Of a DNA stretch of 11,228 nt, positions 1 through 6,873 are shown piece after piece. Position 1 is the first letter of the stretch, and each line of letters starts with the position of its first letter. The DNA comes from CAZAGT01 sp964484515 (lineage in GTDB: Bacteria; Desulfobacterota; DSM-4660; Desulfatiglandales; HGW-15): assembly GCA_964484515.1 (NCBI GenBank), contig CAZAGT010000161.1, positions 1 to 11,228 on the forward strand. Direction: 5' to 3'. The position numbers and the translations under genes were made by a program. Under the pieces are notes generated by a model that had not been told where the DNA came from, did not search any database, and was given only the letters and a program-made list of their open reading frames with translations.

Positions 1-90
1 TTATTGCTTGGCTTCGGGCCATAGAATCTTAAAATCTTTAGGGCGTCCCGCTTCAAGGCCCACGGAAAAAAATTGAGCTCCTATGATGGC
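1..90 (-). pseudogene. 3' end of an unidentified gene, duplicated
   Basis: On the minus strand both repeat copies read in the same frame as a plausible C-terminus: each contains GRPKDFKILWPEAK followed by one residue (Q or E) and a TAA stop (at 1-3 and 91-93). The 30 bases between the copies stay open in this frame, so the segment 90 to 1 encodes a 29-residue tail ending WPEAKQ. I do not recognise the family. A real protein end is suggested by the stop at the same place in both copies, but with one side cut by the window and the other by the transposase junction, this is at best a gene fragment. It could also be non-coding sequence that happens to be open. Confidence 0.3.
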
Positions 91-146
91 TTATTCCTTG
101 GCTTCGGGCCATAGAATCTTAAAATCTTTAGGGCGTCCCGCTTCAA
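1..146. repeat. Partial tandem duplication (90-bp period, 56-bp copies)
   Basis: Bases 1-56 and 91-146 are identical except for one base (position 6 g, position 96 c). The period of 90 bp is a multiple of three. The second copy stops matching at 146-147, exactly where recognisable transposase sequence begins, so the two events (duplication and loss of the transposase 5' part) may be linked. The first copy starts at the window edge and may extend outside it. Confidence 0.9.
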
Positions 147-505
147 AGGTACTCACCTTCCTCACCAACAACTTCTCCTTGCCGGCGTTAACGATCACGC
201 ACTTATATCGATGTCGATGGCAGGTCGAACTGTTTTTCAAATGGATAAAACAACACCTCCGAATCAAGTCCTTCTTCGGTACCACAGAAAACGCTGTTAA
301 GACTCAAATATGGATTGCCGTTTCCGTATATGTGCTCGTGGCGATCATCAAAAAGCGCCTCCACCTAGAGGCAAGTCTCTACACAATTTTGCAGGTTTTG
401 AGTGTCACCATTTTTGAGCGAATCCCGTTATTACAGGTCCTTACCGAACCCGATTACAAAATATGCATAAGCAAAATCAATAACCAACTGAATTTATTCG
501 ATTAA
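146..505 (+). pseudogene. IS4-family transposase, C-terminal fragment
   Basis: This is the C-terminal part (about 119 residues) of a DDE transposase. It contains the IS4-family YREK signature Y-x2-R-x3-E-x6-K exactly (in LYRCRWQVELFFKWIK), which holds the third catalytic acidic residue. The downstream segment (KSFFG, then a hydrophobic stretch with IWIAVSVYVLVAIIKK) and the ending NQLNLFD are typical of IS4-type transposases of roughly 370-390 residues. The N-terminal two thirds, with the first two catalytic Asp residues, are missing. The reading frame is open upstream to 83 only because it runs through the 56-bp repeat, so the first about 21 codons of that frame are not transposase. The product would be inactive. 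No intact terminal inverted repeats were recognised. Confidence 0.9.
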
Positions 506-526
506 ACGTTGGGGCAGCAGTGATGT

Positions 527-556
527 GCAATAAATAAGATCGAGGATGGGACCTCG
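527..556 (-). terminator. Possible rho-independent terminator after the lipoprotein pair
   Basis: On the minus strand, shortly after the stop at 572, a 5-bp stem CGAGG/CCTCG with a 6-nt loop (541-556) is followed by the T-rich stretch ATCTTATTTATT. The stem is short and the T-run is interrupted, so this is only a weak candidate. Confidence 0.35.
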
Positions 557-571
557 CGTCTGGTAAGCCAG

Positions 572-1066
572 CTATTTCGGATCTCTCTCCAGGGGATTTT
601 TGGTTTTCTGTATCTGCCCCTTCTCTTGCTCCGTGCGGTCTTCATTGGACTTATGCCATGCCGGTATTTTCACCGCGATACCACCCGTAATGTAAACCTC
701 GGTACCGATAAGAGGAAAGTCACGCACATTTTCTAGGCCGAACCAAGCCAACCAGAAACCGGGGATCATCAAACCATTAAATGATTTGACGCGAACCCTG
801 TTGACGAGGATATCCCCCCCTTTCTCCTCATAGGCCTTCCTCTCGGCCTTCACAAACGAGTTCTTTGGGCCGAAGCCCAAACCCAGAATCTGAAAGCGCG
901 CGGTACTTCCCCGAGCACTTCCCACGATTTCGAAATCGTCGGGGGTCAAAAGCAATTCAAGCGAGTCCTCACTTTCGCTCACCGGTTGTGACAACGCGCA
1001 GCTGCTGAGGCCGGCGGCGACCACCAATGCCAAGAGACCAATCCGTTTTCGGAGTGGAGGTTTCAT
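572..1066 (-). CDS. TRL-like family lipoprotein (164 aa)
   Basis: This is a small predicted lipoprotein. The N-terminus MKPPLRKR is basic, followed by a hydrophobic segment and a lipobox LSSC with the lipidated Cys at residue 23. The mature part begins with an acidic linker, then LLTPDDFEIVGSARG, a glycine-rich segment LGLGFGP, KAYEEKGGDILVNRVRV and a beta-rich end. This order (a 'pDDfeivG' start, then an 'A...KGGD.L.n' helix and strand) resembles the TRL-like lipoproteins common in Geobacter-like bacteria, whose role is unknown. The last about 25 residues are charged and lie outside the conserved part. Its ATG overlaps the TGA of the upstream gene as ATGA, so the two are very probably translationally coupled. 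Family assignment is from memory of the pattern only. Confidence 0.8.
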   Translation of the reverse strand: MKPPLRKRIGLLALVVAAGLSSCALSQPVSESEDSLELLLTPDDFEIVGSARGSTARFQILGLGFGPKNSFVKAERKAYEEKGGDILVNRVRVKSFNGLMIPGFWLAWFGLENVRDFPLIGTEVYITGGIAVKIPAWHKSNEDRTEQEKGQIQKTKNPLERDPK

Positions 1067-1461
1067 GGTTCAATCTCGCCAAGAGAATAAACCTTGACCG
1101 CCTCGCCCTCGACGCGAATGCACTGACGATGATAGATCAACGGCACGTATATCTCCTCCTCCACGGTCACATGTCGGTTGACCAGCCAGTTGGCCTCCGG
1201 CGCCTGACGCATGGCGTCTTTCGCCGCCTCGAGGGGATTAGGCGTATAAAACTTCAAGAAAAAGAGATACCGCCCAACGCAGTTCTTCCCTTCTACGTTC
1301 TTTATGAATTCGTAGTCCTCCGGCTTGAGTTCAATATGGATCCTCTCGGTCACACGGCTGTGCGTGGCCACTGAGCCGCAGCCCGAAGCAGCCAATAGGA
1401 GCCCGAGCGTCATGAAGCCCCATGACAACAGTCCTGTGAATTGTACTTGCCCCGTCCTCAA
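1063..1461 (-). CDS. TRL-like family lipoprotein (about 132 aa)
   Basis: This is a second small lipoprotein, related in layout to its downstream partner. After the signal, IHIELKPEDYEFIKNVEG corresponds to LTPDDFEIVGSARG of the partner, and an AKDAM helix followed by NWLVNRHVTV corresponds to AERKAYEEKGGDILVNRVRV. The open frame runs much further upstream (to 1887), but it would overlap the amidase. I place the start at the TTG at 1461: it gives Arg at position 2, a hydrophobic stretch, and a lipobox ending ASGC (Cys28), with GGAGG upstream at a somewhat long 12-nt spacing. The first internal ATG (1413) would leave only 11 residues before the Cys and no basic n-region, which is less likely. 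The gene ends in a 4-bp ATGA overlap with the next gene. It may sense or stabilise something in the outer membrane, but nothing in the sequence shows its role. Confidence 0.7.
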   Translation of the reverse strand: MRTGQVQFTGLLSWGFMTLGLLLAASGCGSVATHSRVTERIHIELKPEDYEFIKNVEGKNCVGRYLFFLKFYTPNPLEAAKDAMRQAPEANWLVNRHVTVEEEIYVPLIYHRQCIRVEGEAVKVYSLGEIEP

Positions 1462-1655
1462 TGGTTTAACATGCCTCCGTACGGATCCTTTGAGTTCCCA
1501 ATTGAGGGTTGATCGGCCAGTTTTGGAAGACCACAGGTTAGCTGAAATGTGATCTCGAATACAATTAGCACAGATTCGCTTTGTTGCATAGCCGTAAGAA
1601 TAGAAACCGTCCATGGCCGAAATTGCACTTCTTGTCGGCAAGCAACACGTTGAGG

Positions 1656-1699
1656 TTAAAGAAAAACAAGGGCACCTTTCGAGGCGTCCGATGCCCCTT
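1656..1699 (-). terminator. Rho-independent terminator candidate after the amidases
   Basis: Sixteen bases beyond the stop of the downstream amidase, the minus strand can fold AAGGGGCA with TGCCCTT (one bulged G, 1668-1699), followed by GTTTTTCTTT (1658-1667). The position and T-tract suit the end of the amidase transcript and separate it from the lipoprotein pair. Confidence 0.55.
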
Positions 1700-1715
1700 C
1701 TCCTCTTCGATGATA

Positions 1716-3236
1716 CTACTCCACCTTCGGAAACAGGTCGCCGGTAAAGAATTTCGGGCCGCCTTTGCTGTAGGCATAGGCGACGCGGAACACGTCGGCG
1801 GTCGCCTGCGGCTTGCCGATGATCTGCATGCCGATCGGCACGCCCTTGGGGCCGATGCCGGCGGGCACGCTCATGGCAGGGCTCCATCCCAAATAGTTGA
1901 ACGGCAGGGTGTACTGCATCAGCACGCCCAGGGGATAGGTCACCCCGTCCTCGGTGAGCGGTTCACCCTTGGTGAAGTCGTGCTGTGCCGGCACATGGGT
2001 CATGGCTACGGTGGGGGCCAGCACCACGTCGTACCCCTTGGCATAGACCTCCTCGTAGAGTTTGGCATACATGCGCTTGATTTCATTCTGCGCTTCCTGC
2101 AGGCCGATGCTGCCATGCTCGCTCTTCATGGCCTTCTCGACAAAATGTTTGCCGTAGTAGGTCATCTGGTCAAGCTTGTCGCTGTAGTTCATCACGAGAC
2201 CGCCCCCCATGGCACCGCCCAGGGCGATCTTGCCGATCAGATCGAAGATGGGGCCAGGATATTCGAAATCGAAGTCGATCACGTCAACCTGTGCCCCCTG
2301 TGCTTCGAGCACCTTGATCGCATCCCTTACGGCCTTCTCGACATACTTGGCCGGTTTCACGGCGCCCATGCTGCCGAGATAGGCGATCTTCATGCCCTTG
2401 ATGGATGCGTAATGCAGTGGGTACTTAGGCTGTTCGCCGACATTGACGGACAAAGGCGACGGACCATCGATGACGTTATACAACATCACCAGGTCCTCAA
2501 AGGTGCGTGCCATCGGGCCCCCGGAAGAGATGTGGGTCAGGGGGTCGTCGGTGTGTATGGCACCGAAGCCCGGCCGGAGTCCGTAAAGACCATTGAGGGA
2601 GGAAGGGATACGGATCGAGCCGCCCATATCCGAGCCAAGGGCCACGGTGAAGTAGCCCGCCGCTAGGCCCGCACCTGACCCACCGGAAGAGGCGCCGCAG
2701 GTGTAAACCAGGTTCCACGGGTTGCGGGTGGTGCCCCAGGCAAGGGTGTCGGTGATCTGGTTGAAGTACAGTTCGGGGACCGTAGTTCCCATCACCGGGA
2801 TGGCGCCGGCCGCCCTGACCTTGGCGACGATGGGATCGGCCTGTTTCTTGGGCGGGTCGTTCTTGTGGACCAGCGATCCGAAGGTGACTACCCAGCCCTC
2901 ATCCCAGAACTCGTCCTTGACGCCGACCGTTAGGCCCTCGAGTTCCCGGTACGTGCCATTCCGGTAGCGTTCCGCCGATTCCTCGGCCATTTTCATCGAC
3001 TTATCCCAGAAGGTAAAGGTTGCGGCGTTGACCTTGTCGTTGGTTGCATCGAAAATGGCCTTCTGGGCTTTGAGCACGTCAATGGGTGTGACCACACCGC
3101 GCTTGAACAGCTCCATCTGCAAGGTGGCAGGCATGTAGGCCAGTTCCTGCTGGCTAAATTCCGCTGCAAGTGCAGGTCCAACAATAAACAGCAGCATTGC
3201 ACAGAGAGTAATCATTATCTGTCTTTTCATTGTCAT
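1716..3236 (-). CDS. Exported amidase-signature enzyme, copy 1 (506 aa)
   Basis: This belongs to the amidase signature family (the GatA/FAAH fold), which hydrolyses carboxamides. The catalytic Ser-cisSer-Lys triad is present: Lys107 in VGVKDEF, Ser183 in GASSGGS and Ser207 in GSDMGGSIR. The 24-residue spacing between the serines matches FAAH. The N-terminus (MTMKRQ, then a hydrophobic run, then PALA|AEF) is a signal peptide, so the enzyme is probably periplasmic; it is therefore not the cytoplasmic tRNA amidotransferase subunit. GGAAAGGA precedes the chosen ATG by 5 nt. The serine motif is slightly unusual: CGASSGG instead of the common PGGSSGG. It lies 132 bp downstream of a full-length paralog in the same direction, and a divergent AraC-type regulator is nearby. 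The substrate cannot be read from the sequence; small aliphatic or aromatic amides or peptide-like amides are all possible. Confidence 0.9.
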   Translation of the reverse strand: MTMKRQIMITLCAMLLFIVGPALAAEFSQQELAYMPATLQMELFKRGVVTPIDVLKAQKAIFDATNDKVNAATFTFWDKSMKMAEESAERYRNGTYRELEGLTVGVKDEFWDEGWVVTFGSLVHKNDPPKKQADPIVAKVRAAGAIPVMGTTVPELYFNQITDTLAWGTTRNPWNLVYTCGASSGGSGAGLAAGYFTVALGSDMGGSIRIPSSLNGLYGLRPGFGAIHTDDPLTHISSGGPMARTFEDLVMLYNVIDGPSPLSVNVGEQPKYPLHYASIKGMKIAYLGSMGAVKPAKYVEKAVRDAIKVLEAQGAQVDVIDFDFEYPGPIFDLIGKIALGGAMGGGLVMNYSDKLDQMTYYGKHFVEKAMKSEHGSIGLQEAQNEIKRMYAKLYEEVYAKGYDVVLAPTVAMTHVPAQHDFTKGEPLTEDGVTYPLGVLMQYTLPFNYLGWSPAMSVPAGIGPKGVPIGMQIIGKPQATADVFRVAYAYSKGGPKFFTGDLFPKVE

Positions 3237-3368
3237 CGGTGTCCTTTCCTTGTCTGGCTTTCTTTATTGAATATCCGGCAATCTTGGTCTGATCGTTCCT
3301 TTCTTTTTGCTCCCGGCAACACGCCCCAAGACTCGCTACGGCGCGATGGAGCCGTGGCGGTCGCATGG

Positions 3369-4901
3369 TTAATCCACTTCCTTGTAGGTCGGGAACAGGC
3401 CGCCGGTGAAGAACTTCGGCGCGCCCTGGCTGTAGGCGTAGGCGAACTGCATCACGGTTTCGGTCTCAAACGATGGGCCGACGATCTGCATGCCGATGGG
3501 CATGTTCTTCTTCGTGAGGCCGGTGGGCACGTTTACGACCGGCATCCAGTTGAGCATGTTGAAGGGGATCGTGTAGAGCCCGGGGATGGTCTTGGTGAAG
3601 TTCTTCCCGTCCTCGATATGGTCGGGGCCGACCGTCCAGTCGAACTGATTGCCCATGTGGGGCGAACCGAGTGTGGGCACGAGCATCAAATCGTAGCCCT
3701 TGGCAAAGACCTGGTCCACGATGCGCTTGTAGAGGTCTTTCACCAGATGTTCAGCCTCCGCCAGGTTCTTTTTGCCGAAGTCGCCTTCGGCCGCCTGTTT
3801 CACGAAGCTCTGGGCGTAGGGCATGAGCTTGTCCATGTGCTTGGCGTAGCTCGCCATGCCGGCACCCATGGCCCCCGACAGCACCATGTCGCGGAACTTC
3901 GGCGAGATTTCCTCCGTCTTGAGGCCCAGGTCGAGGTTCACCCGCTCCACGATGGCTCCCTGGGCTTCGAACACCTTGATCGCAGCATCCATGCCCTTCT
4001 GTACATCGCTGATGGGCTCGATGATGCCCATTCCGCCCACATACGCTATTTTTTTGCCCTTGATGGACTCGTATTTCAAGGGCAGCGGTTTGTTCGGAAA
4101 TGCGTTGGGCGAATACTTGCCCCTACCGGAAATGACGTTGTGCATCAGCACCATGTCCTCAAAGGTTCTGGCCATGGGACCGGTGCCGGAATAATAGGAG
4201 GTCATTTCGTTATTGTGGTACTCGCCGGCTGCCGGCTTGTAGCCGTAAAGCGCGTTCAGACTGGATGGCACGCGGATGCTGCCCCCCATGTCGGAGCCGG
4301 TGGCCAGGGTACAAAAACCGGCCGCCAGCGCCGCCCCGGAGCCGCTTGAGGAACCGCCGGGGGTGAACCGGGGGTTCCAGGGATTCTTGGTTACCCCCCA
4401 CAGCTTGGTATCAGCGGCCACGTTCAGATACATCTCCGGAACGGTCGTCTGAATAGTCGGGATCGCACCGGCTGCTTCGAGTTTTTTGACGAAAGGACCC
4501 GACTCCTTGCAGGGCGGGTCATCCTTGTGCACCAGAGACCCCTGGGTGATGCGCCAGCCCTTCACACAGTGCTCGTCCTTGATGCCGACCGTGATCCCCT
4601 CGAGTGCGCGGTAGGTGCCGTTTTCGTACCGCCTGGTCGATTCCTTGGCCGCCTTCATTGCGTCATCGAAGTACGCAACCGTCACGGCATTGATGATACC
4701 TTCGTACTTATCGTACTGGGCGATCTGCGCCTTGAGCACATCGACCGGGGTGATGACGCCCTGCCTAAAGAGCTCAATCTGAGTCGATGCCGGCATGTAC
4801 GCCAGCTCTTTTTGTGTAAACTCCGCCGCCGTGGATTGGTAAACCAGACACACCAGCACTAAGAAAATGGTCATATACATGGTTTTGACGCTATCTTTCA
4901 T
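3369..4901 (-). CDS. Exported amidase-signature enzyme, copy 2 (510 aa)
   Basis: This is a full-length paralog of the downstream amidase. Both share the mature start AEF[ST]QxELAYMPA, the central signature and the C-terminal YAYS.G.PKFFTG..FP. The triad is Lys108 (VGIKDE), Ser184 (PGGSSSGS) and Ser208 (GSDMGGSIR). A signal peptide (basic start, hydrophobic residues about 8-22, cleavage likely at STA|AEF) predicts a periplasmic enzyme. AAAGGA lies 8 nt before the ATG. The 132-bp gap to copy 1 shows no convincing terminator, so the two are probably one transcript produced from the region shared with araC. Copy 2 has Cys112 and Cys131 next to the catalytic Lys loop, where copy 1 has Trp and Lys; this may reflect substrate divergence after duplication. 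The exact substrate is unknown. Confidence 0.92.
   Translation of the reverse strand: MKDSVKTMYMTIFLVLVCLVYQSTAAEFTQKELAYMPASTQIELFRQGVITPVDVLKAQIAQYDKYEGIINAVTVAYFDDAMKAAKESTRRYENGTYRALEGITVGIKDEHCVKGWRITQGSLVHKDDPPCKESGPFVKKLEAAGAIPTIQTTVPEMYLNVAADTKLWGVTKNPWNPRFTPGGSSSGSGAALAAGFCTLATGSDMGGSIRVPSSLNALYGYKPAAGEYHNNEMTSYYSGTGPMARTFEDMVLMHNVISGRGKYSPNAFPNKPLPLKYESIKGKKIAYVGGMGIIEPISDVQKGMDAAIKVFEAQGAIVERVNLDLGLKTEEISPKFRDMVLSGAMGAGMASYAKHMDKLMPYAQSFVKQAAEGDFGKKNLAEAEHLVKDLYKRIVDQVFAKGYDLMLVPTLGSPHMGNQFDWTVGPDHIEDGKNFTKTIPGLYTIPFNMLNWMPVVNVPTGLTKKNMPIGMQIVGPSFETETVMQFAYAYSQGAPKFFTGGLFPTYKEVD
4879..4893. repeat. 15-bp direct repeat, left copy (atggttttgacgcta)
   Basis: This is an exact 15-base copy of 5084-5098 in the same orientation, 205 bp away start to start. 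The left copy overlaps the first codons of the amidase copy 2 gene (signal-peptide region, read on the opposite strand). It is a candidate distal operator half for the neighbouring AraC-type regulator. Confidence 0.75.
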
Positions 4902-5083
4902 TGTTTCTGTCCTTTCTGGTTAATGGTTTCTATAAAATTTATTGATTTGTGTTACCCCGTGCTTTAGAGAGAGAACCAGACGGTTGTTGTCTGAGTTGTT
5001 GAGGATTGCCTTGGATCTTTCTATCATTGTCACACATTAATCCTTGTCCATCGGGTTTGCAGATTAGCTGCGGCACTTATGAT

Positions 5084-5098
5084 ATGGTTTTGACGCTA
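5084..5098. repeat. 15-bp direct repeat, right copy (atggttttgacgcta)
   Basis: This is the second exact copy of the 15-mer. It lies in the divergent intergenic region and includes the TTGACG that I read as the -35 box of the araC promoter, so a protein bound here could repress araC. Confidence 0.75.
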
Positions 5099-5117
5099 AT
5101 TATAGGTAACATACATT
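5090..5117 (+). promoter_or_regulatory. Possible sigma-70 promoter of the araC-type gene
   Basis: TTGACG (5090-5095) is separated by 16 nt from TACATT (5112-5117), which has four of six matches to the -10 consensus. It would give a leader of about 65 nt before the GTG start at 5190. The -35 lies inside the 15-bp repeat. The rest of the 288-bp amidase/araC intergenic region is AT-rich, with no clear promoter that I can assign to the amidases. Confidence 0.4.
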
Positions 5118-5189
5118 TCTTAATGATAATAGGCGAATACTGCCAAAAGATGAGACCGGCGCCCTTTAATGTATTAAAGGTGTTCTAGG

Positions 5190-6146
5190 GTGAAGATTTG
5201 GGAATCTAAAACCGATGATGTCGACGAACTGAGTCTGCATCTGGAAAAGGTCGGCAGCGATAACGAGGTAATGCAACTTTCAGCCGGCAAACTTGAATTC
5301 CAGGCCCGCATTGTCGAAGTGCCGGGCCTCAGCATTCGCTGGAACCGGTACGGGCAGTCACTTCTTTTTCGGCAGGTCATAAAGGGGGAAGGGCTCAGAT
5401 TTGGTTTCCTGCTGGAAGGAAGCCCTCCGCTGCGTCACAGCGGAAACCACATCCCCGCAGGCCAAGGGATTGTACTAGCCCCTTTATCTGAGCATGAATA
5501 TGCGAGCGACAGGGAAACCGAATCGCTGGTCGTCCATGTGAACATGGACATCGTAAAAAAGCTGGGGTGGCGCATGACATCCGATGTCACGCATGGGGTC
5601 CGGACCACCGTCCGGAACCATCTTTTTCACCAATGTAAAAAGATAACCGCATTCGCGCAAAGCAATACCCCAATCGATCCATTTTCAGAGCTGGCGTTGC
5701 GAGACGGCCTTCTCGACCACCTCGCACTGGCGCTCGATCCGTGGTTTACGACCGGGAAACAGGCTGCCTCCTCGAAAATATCGAACAGCAGTGCCTATAA
5801 CGTCTTCAGGCGTGCGGTGAATGCCGTTTCCAAGAATCATTGGGACTCGATCTCCGTTCCATTACTGGCGAAATACCTCAAGGTCTCGGAGCGTACTCTC
5901 TATCGCTCCTTCAAGCATTGGGTGGGGATAGGTCCTTACGAGTTTTTCAGACTCAGCAGACTGCACGCTTTCCGCAATCACCTTCTGTCCGGCCGTCCTT
6001 TTCGCGGCAAGATCACCAGGGTCGCGAGGGACACCGGATTCGACGATCTCAGCCGTCTATCACAACTCTACCTGCGCCATTTCGGAGAATTGCCCAGTGA
6101 GTCAGTGGCGAAACGCCGAGAACTAACCGGCAGTATAGCCTGTTGA
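5190..6146 (+). CDS. AraC-family transcriptional regulator (318 aa)
   Basis: The C-terminal about 110 residues form an AraC-type double helix-turn-helix. The first is around residues 222-243 (SVPLLAKYLKVSERTLYRSF), and the second is around 274-296, followed by the hallmark FGELPSE. The N-terminal half (about residues 30-190) resembles the ligand-binding portion of regulators such as those controlling nitrile, amide or aromatic degradation, with a beta-rich stretch and PAGQGIVLAP. The start is GTG (5190) with AAAGG 9 nt upstream. It is transcribed away from the tandem amidases, the common layout for a local activator, so I infer that it responds to an amide or related compound and controls the amidase pair, possibly through the 15-bp repeats. 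The effector is not readable from the sequence. Confidence 0.9.
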   Translation: MKIWESKTDDVDELSLHLEKVGSDNEVMQLSAGKLEFQARIVEVPGLSIRWNRYGQSLLFRQVIKGEGLRFGFLLEGSPPLRHSGNHIPAGQGIVLAPLSEHEYASDRETESLVVHVNMDIVKKLGWRMTSDVTHGVRTTVRNHLFHQCKKITAFAQSNTPIDPFSELALRDGLLDHLALALDPWFTTGKQAASSKISNSSAYNVFRRAVNAVSKNHWDSISVPLLAKYLKVSERTLYRSFKHWVGIGPYEFFRLSRLHAFRNHLLSGRPFRGKITRVARDTGFDDLSRLSQLYLRHFGELPSESVAKRRELTGSIAC

Positions 6147-6185
6147 GCAACAGATTTTAGGTGGTCAGGCGACAAACCTTAACCA

Positions 6186-6235
6186 CGCGATTTTTATGAT
6201 TAAAGATAATGTATAGACTGCCATGAAAAATCGCG
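6186..6235. repeat. Inverted repeat, 10-bp perfect arms, 30-nt spacer
   Basis: CGCGATTTTT (6186-6195) and AAAAATCGCG (6226-6235) are exact reverse complements. ATG/CAT extends the arms inward across a one-base bulge. It starts 39 bp after the araC-type stop, so it could be a 3'-UTR stem-loop, a weak terminator, or the trace of a small mobile element. Confidence 0.6.
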
Positions 6236-6287
6236 CTTTCAGAATCCTGTGATGTTCCACCTCAATCCCAATGTGAGGAGGGTTGCG

Positions 6288-6347
6288 ATGCGCTGCCATT
6301 ACGTCAGAATATCATCAGAATGGAAATCTTTGGATCAGTCTGACTGA
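6288..6347 (+). CDS. Possible tiny ORF or broken gene start (19 aa)
   Basis: An ATG is preceded 5 nt upstream by a strong ribosome-binding sequence (GAGGAGGG). The frame closes after 19 codons (MRCHYVRISSEW..., ending QSD). A 5-bp hairpin CCTCA/TGAGG (6260-6278) overlaps the ribosome-binding site. It may be a leader peptide, the surviving start of a decayed gene, or chance. No homology is recognised. Confidence 0.2.
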   Translation: MRCHYVRISSEWKSLDQSD

Positions 6348-6349
6348 TC
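6333..6349. promoter_or_regulatory. Perfect 17-bp dyad, operator-like
   Basis: GATCAGTC-T-GACTGATC has 8-bp perfect arms and a single central base, the shape expected of a binding site for a dimeric regulator. It lies about 80 bp before the frame leading into the YeiH remnant and overlaps the end of the tiny ORF. No cognate regulator can be named. Confidence 0.5.
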
Positions 6350-6495
6350 TACGGTCGGTTACGTTTTGAAAAGACAGAACTTGAAATGTGATAGCTTTCT
6401 AGCATGCCAGCTACGAAATGCTTTAATGGGCCTTGGGTATGTCGCGAAAGGGAAGTTTCCGGACGCCAGCCCGTCTAAAGAGACGGAGGGAGACA

Positions 6496-6745
6496 GCGCT
6501 GCGGGATAAGGAAACAGTCGGCAGATTCATGGGTGGCTTTTTCTTCGTGTTTGCCCTTGCCATCTTGGCCTACATCACCGTCTCCCAGGCCGTGATGAAG
6601 CACTGGGGCTTCGGCTTTCCGCTCTTGGCGATCATCTTCGGCATGCTCATCAGCAAAGCCGTGGGGAGCCCGAGTGGATCATGGCTGCGGTTCAGACCGA
6701 GCACTACGTCTAGACCGGCTTGGTCCTGCTGGGGCCGACATCATC
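6496..6745 (+). pseudogene. YeiH-family putative sulfate exporter, internal fragment
   Basis: The translation around KETVGRFMGGFFFVFALAIL, then FPLLAIIFGMLISKAVG, matches the membrane region of the larger YeiH/UPF0324-type transporters of sulfate-reducing bacteria. After about 6668 the match jumps to the next frame (PEWIMAAVQTEHYV), which implies a one-base deletion. A TAG at 6711-6713 then replaces the Lys expected before TGLVLLGADII. Similarity ends near 6745, followed by unrelated sequence. The family's first about 100 residues and most of its later helices are absent, so both ends are lost and two further lesions are present. This is dead DNA that entered or was left by a rearrangement. 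The intact protein would be an inner-membrane anion transporter. Family identity is from memory. Confidence 0.8.
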
Positions 6746-6873
6746 GCTACCATAGAGGAGCAGTCTCAGTGTCTGCGCAGGGACTTGGCAGAACGCGTTT
6801 TCCCTTGAAAATTTTTGCTGCTCGAGAGCGGTTGGCTGCGATGTGCTTTCATGTTCGGGGCCGGGGCAGGTTC
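6746..6873. other. Unassigned junction between YeiH fragment and Cys-rich gene
   Basis: This stretch contains no recognisable gene, and no clear terminator for the minus-strand gene that ends at 6874. Long frames crossing it in plus orientation only extend the broken transporter frame. Confidence 0.5.

Larger units (their letters stand above)
6147..6495. other. Gene-poor stretch between araC and the YeiH remnant
   Basis: No sizeable gene is seen here. The stretch holds an AT-rich 10-bp inverted repeat (6186-6235), a possible 19-codon ORF (6288-6347) and a perfect 17-bp dyad (6333-6349). The open frame leading into the YeiH fragment (from 6433) is not recognisably part of that family before about 6496. 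Confidence 0.6.

Noticed and set aside
1581..2666. Plus-strand 361-codon open frame antisense to amidase copy 1
   Set aside because: It mirrors the coding frame of a clearly conserved amidase and has no ribosome-binding site or recognisable family.
3237..3368. Terminator between the two amidases
   Set aside because: Only a 5-bp ACGGC/GCCGT stem with no T-run; a shared transcript is more likely.
3267..4349. Plus-strand 360-codon open frame antisense to amidase copy 2
   Set aside because: Same reason: a shadow of a real gene, with His/Val/Gly-rich low-sense translation.
1716..4901. gatA (tRNA amidotransferase subunit)
   Set aside because: Both proteins have signal peptides and lack gatB/gatC neighbours; they are other amidase-signature enzymes.
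5006..5188. 60-codon plus-strand frame just before araC
   Set aside because: No ribosome-binding site and it crosses the inferred araC promoter; a leader peptide was considered but not supported.
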